Shown here: piece by piece, positions 5,667 to 8,283 of the stretch
Numbering within the stretch: the stretch's first letter is position 1
Layout: every line of letters begins with the position of its first letter
DNA from: an uncultured Bacilli bacterium
GTDB taxonomy: Bacteria > Bacillota_I > Bacilli_A > RF39 > UBA660
DNA: 8,283 nucleotides
Direction of reading: 5' to 3'
Assembly: GCA_947630515.1 (NCBI GenBank)
Contig: CANRHY010000034.1
Coordinates: forward strand, 1 to 8,283
Notes under the pieces: generated by a model
What the model was told of the DNA's origin: nothing
The model's input: the letters and a program-made list of their open reading frames with translations, nothing else
Database searches by the model: none
Translations under genes and position numbers: made by a program

Positions 5667-7853
5667 TTATGAATTTATTCCTTTAATTAACTTTTCTTCT
5701 ACTTCATCGTTATAAACTTTTACCTTTTTAGGGTGATGTATTCTAAATATTTCTAACTTTAGCCATACATAAGGAGCTAATAATAAAGAAGAGAATGTTC
5801 CTGCAGTTAGTCCTATTAAAACTGTTATATTAAATTCTTTTACTCCCTTAGCATTCATAATTAATAAAGTTATTATTGCTATTAAAGTAGTTATACTTGT
5901 AATAATATTTCTCTTTAGTGATAAACTAATACACTCTTTAACAATACCTTCTAAACTTTCTTTAGTCTTCTTCTTTAAAGATTTTAATTTATCTCTTATT
6001 AAATCAAATACTACAATTGTATCATTAATTGAATAACCTATTATAGTAAGAATACCCGCTACAAAAATGAAGTTAATTTCTATATGTAATATACTAAATA
6101 TTGAAATAGTTACTAATATATCTGATAAAACAGCTAAAATTGCAGAAACTGCAAAGTGCGAAGTAAATCTAATAGCAACATATATAAGTACACAAACAAA
6201 TGCAATTACTAAAGATTTTACTGCATTTTTAACTAAATCAGTTTTAACAACATTACTTATTACTGAAATATCAGTTTTATATCCATTATCTATTAATGTA
6301 GATTTTAATTCATTTATTTCTTTTTCATTTAAAGTTTCACTTATTATAAAGTAGTATTCACTTTCACTCACTTCTTGAGCCTCTCTTATAGTATAATCTT
6401 CTAAAAGTGTTTCTACTTTATTTACACTTATCTTATCAGTACTTCTTACAGTAATACTACTTCCTCCCTTAAAATCTATTCCTAAATTAAGTTTATTTAT
6501 AAATCCAAAACTAATACCAAGTATAAATATTACACATATAGTTACTAAATATATAATAGATGATTTAAGAGATTTTATAGCTTTACGCTCTTTTATTTTA
6601 CCTACTAATATACTTTCTTTATTATAAAATTTCTCACTATTTATAAAGTAAGTTAATATAAATCTATTAAGTAATATCATAGCTAAAACAGATACTACTA
6701 TAGTTATAATTAACATAGTTGCAAATCCTTTTACAGAAGACTCACCAAATACAAATAGCACTATAGCGGCTATAAGGGTTGTAGCATTCGCGTCAATTAA
6801 AGATATTAAACTTCTTGAATTACCTTTTTTATATGCTTCTTTTAATGAAGAACCTAGTGATAACTCTTCTTTTATCTTTTCTAAAGTTATAACACTTGAG
6901 TCAATAGCCATTCCAATACCTAGTATTAAAGCAGCAAGTCCTGTTAAAGTTAACACTCCTCCAATTGCATTAAATACAACAAATACCATAATTGTATAAA
7001 ATAATAAACAAATACTACTAATTAAACCACTTAATCTATAAGTAAATACCATTATAAGTGTAATAATAATAAGTGTAATTATTCCTGCAATACCTACTGT
7101 TTTTAATGTACCTGCTCCAAATGAAGCATCTACAGTTTTAGTACTTATTTCATTTAATTTTGTAGGAAGGCTTCCTGAATTTATTAAGTCTACTAAAGTT
7201 TGTGCTTCTTCCACACTAAAGTTTCCTTGTATAATAACATTACCACTAAAAGCTTCACTTACAGTAGCAGCGCTTATACATTTTGTACTATCTTCCCCAC
7301 ATTTGCTAGTAGCAAAACTATCCCCTTCTTCATAATCTAACCATATTGTTATAGTATTACTTGCACTTTCACTTACTCTTTTAGTTACTTTATAAAATGT
7401 ATCATTATCTTTTATTGATAAAGCAACAACAGGTAACCCATCTTTATAATCTAACTTCGCGCCTGGTGTACTAAGTACTCCTGCATTCATTAATTCATTA
7501 TCAGAAGTATCTCTAAATGTTAAAACTGCAGGAGTACTTAATCTCTTCCTTGCTTCATCTTCATTTGTAACCCCAGGAAGTTTTACCCTTATCTTATCTC
7601 CTTCTAATGTTATCTCAGGTTCACTTACACCTAATGTATCAATTCTATTATTAATTGACTTATATGTATTTAAAATATCATCAGTAGTTACTTTCTTTCC
7701 ATTCAAGGGCTCAATTTGATATAATACTTCAAATCCACCCTTTAAATCAAGTCCATAATGTATTCCCTTTAAAACTGGATAAATTATTCCTAAACTTAAT
7801 ATTAATATTATAATACTTATTATAATTCCTCTACTCAATTTTTTCTTCTTCAT
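5667..7853 (-). CDS. secDF: Fused protein translocase subunit SecDF
   Basis: A 728-residue fused SecD-SecF, close to the length of Bacillus SecDF. It is a membrane protein that uses the proton gradient to pull exported chains out of SecYEG. The SecD half has TM1 (about 8-28), GLDLKGG (34-40), the external P1 domain and five more membrane segments (about 251-397). The SecF half repeats this with TM7 (about 431-453), GIDFKGG (458-464) and five segments to about 697. The residues matched to the proton relay are present: D318 in GMAIDSS, D611 in GYSINDT, and R648. The usual DAN after GMA reads DSS. The P1 domain carries C185 and C192 in a loop outside the membrane, possibly a disulphide or family-specific insert. 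ATG 7853 overlaps the comN stop (ATGA) behind an AAGGAG SD, so the genes are translationally coupled. Confidence 0.98.
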   Translation of the reverse strand: MKKKKLSRGIIISIIILILSLGIIYPVLKGIHYGLDLKGGFEVLYQIEPLNGKKVTTDDILNTYKSINNRIDTLGVSEPEITLEGDKIRVKLPGVTNEDEARKRLSTPAVLTFRDTSDNELMNAGVLSTPGAKLDYKDGLPVVALSIKDNDTFYKVTKRVSESASNTITIWLDYEEGDSFATSKCGEDSTKCISAATVSEAFSGNVIIQGNFSVEEAQTLVDLINSGSLPTKLNEISTKTVDASFGAGTLKTVGIAGIITLIIITLIMVFTYRLSGLISSICLLFYTIMVFVVFNAIGGVLTLTGLAALILGIGMAIDSSVITLEKIKEELSLGSSLKEAYKKGNSRSLISLIDANATTLIAAIVLFVFGESSVKGFATMLIITIVVSVLAMILLNRFILTYFINSEKFYNKESILVGKIKERKAIKSLKSSIIYLVTICVIFILGISFGFINKLNLGIDFKGGSSITVRSTDKISVNKVETLLEDYTIREAQEVSESEYYFIISETLNEKEINELKSTLIDNGYKTDISVISNVVKTDLVKNAVKSLVIAFVCVLIYVAIRFTSHFAVSAILAVLSDILVTISIFSILHIEINFIFVAGILTIIGYSINDTIVVFDLIRDKLKSLKKKTKESLEGIVKECISLSLKRNIITSITTLIAIITLLIMNAKGVKEFNITVLIGLTAGTFSSLLLAPYVWLKLEIFRIHHPKKVKVYNDEVEEKLIKGINS

Positions 7854-8131
7854 AATAGTTCTCCTTCTTCACTAACACTTCTATCTAGTGTTTTAAGTAA
7901 ATCTAATGCATATTCCTTTAACTCATCATCTCTTATATGAAGTATACTACTTACCATTTCAGATAATGAAAGTGAAGTACTATCTTTCCATGCATTTAGA
8001 CTTAAATAATTCCAAATATCTTCTTCTTTTATATATGAAATTCCATTTCTTTTTAATTCTTTCACTTTAGAATATAAAGCTGGCTTAATCCTTCTATATA
8101 ATTCATCAAGTGTTTTAAATTCGATATCCAT
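7850..8131 (-). CDS. comN: ComN-like post-transcriptional regulator
   Basis: A 93-residue soluble, mostly helical protein resembling the Firmicute post-transcriptional regulator family of B. subtilis ComN (YrzD). ComN acts on comE mRNA in Bacillus; whether that target exists here is unknown. Family-like features are RRIKPALYSKVKELK (13-27), an IKEEDIWNYL block (34-43), then a Trp-containing segment (W48) and a helical SLSEMVSSILHI stretch (55-66). An acidic C-terminal tail follows. The position just before secDF is the same as in Bacillus and supports the call. ATG 8131 follows a GGTGA site six bases away. The last four bases overlap secDF as ATGA, which points to coupled translation. The match is by pattern and context rather than by catalytic motif. 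Confidence 0.78.
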   Translation of the reverse strand: MDIEFKTLDELYRRIKPALYSKVKELKRNGISYIKEEDIWNYLSLNAWKDSTSLSLSEMVSSILHIRDDELKEYALDLLKTLDRSVSEEGELL

Positions 8132-8137
8132 GTCACT

Positions 8138-8155
8138 TCACCATTTATAAGTATA
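8138..8155 (-). promoter_or_regulatory. Candidate -10 and ribosome site of the comN-secDF-rel-dtd operon
   Basis: On the - strand TATACT (8155-8150) matches five of six -10 bases. GGTGA (8142-8138) is the ribosome site, six bases before ATG 8131. No acceptable -35 is seen. The predicted start near 8143 again falls at the edge of the ribosome site. No terminator lies between this and the upstream partial gene, so read-through from it is equally possible. Confidence 0.35.
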
Positions 8156-8194
8156 CTACATTTTAACTTTTTTGTATATTCTTTTTGCGTTTTT

Positions 8195-8283
8195 TTAAGG
8201 TATATAAGTTCTCATTTTAACTTTATTTTTATTTAATTTAACTTCTATTGTTCCATATTTATCAGTTCTATATATTAGAGAGT
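8195..8283 (-). CDS. C-terminal end of an unrecognised gene, cut by the window edge
   Basis: An open - strand frame enters from the right edge, codes for 28 residues and stops at TAA 8195-8197. The visible part, ending KVKMRTYIP, reads like ordinary protein: YRTDKYGTIEVKL followed by a basic tail. This amount of sequence does not allow identification. In Bacillus-type neighbourhoods yajC, tgt and queA lie upstream of comN, but the ending is not one I recognise for them. The 63-base gap to comN-like shows no terminator, so it may belong to the same operon. The alternative is chance openness of a short frame. Confidence 0.55.
   Translation of the reverse strand, partial: SLIYRTDKYGTIEVKLNKNKVKMRTYIP

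Noticed and set aside
6067..6354. 95-codon open frame on the + strand
   Set aside because: It lies wholly antisense to the SecF half of secDF, has no ribosome site, and its translation resembles no protein; it is a by-product of the low-complexity coding of membrane segments.
1..8283. Mobile element, CRISPR array, phage or tRNA gene
   Set aside because: No transposase or integrase motif, terminal inverted repeats, regularly spaced repeats or cloverleaf sequence was found on either strand.
1..8283. Alternative genetic code (TGA as Trp)
   Set aside because: yidD and comN-like end correctly at TGA, and tryptophans are encoded by TGG in the genes checked.

Overview
The window is strongly AT-rich: coding stretches sampled by eye are roughly 27-33% G+C, and the intergenic DNA is lower. 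It uses the standard bacterial code, since TGA acts as a stop for yidD and for the comN-like gene. The gene set (fused SecDF, a ComN-type regulator, a single long Rel, Dtd, RuvAB, a Gram-positive-style lipoprotein) and the Shine-Dalgarno (SD) sequences point to a low-GC Firmicute of the Bacilli/Erysipelotrichales-like kind. It is not a code-4 Mollicute. No rRNA, tRNA, CRISPR, insertion sequence or phage gene was seen, and no stretch of more than 300 bases lacks a gene.

Layout, left to right. (1) Positions 1-141 are non-coding and hold a candidate promoter. (2) yidD and a ZnuA-fold lipoprotein gene run on the + strand and are translationally coupled (TGATG). (3) ruvA-ruvB run on the - strand and converge on the lipoprotein gene; the two stop codons overlap within one TTAA inside a perfect hairpin. 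(4) A 59-codon gene for a small exported or membrane peptide runs on the + strand, divergent from ruvA, and converges on dtd over a second perfect hairpin. (5) A - strand operon reads from the right edge: the C-terminal end of an unrecognised gene, comN-like, secDF, rel, dtd. Its gaps are 63, -4, 23 and 7 bases.

How the genes fit together. YidD and SecDF both serve membrane protein insertion and export. Rel makes the alarmone (p)ppGpp, Dtd proofreads D-aminoacyl-tRNA, and RuvAB migrates Holliday junctions. Bacillus has a comparable neighbourhood (ruvAB-queA-tgt-yajC ... comN-secDF ... recJ-apt-rel-dtd), so this looks like a compacted and rearranged version of it.

The points most worth a second look are these. 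The ZnuA-like lipoprotein contains no histidine at all, so its usual metal ligands are gone. Rel has an intact synthetase with the RFKD motif but a hydrolase domain lacking the Asp of HD and the ED pair. Both convergent gene pairs end inside shared bidirectional terminator palindromes. The 59-residue exported peptide is unrecognised. The word CGCG is far commoner than the rarity of CpG predicts.
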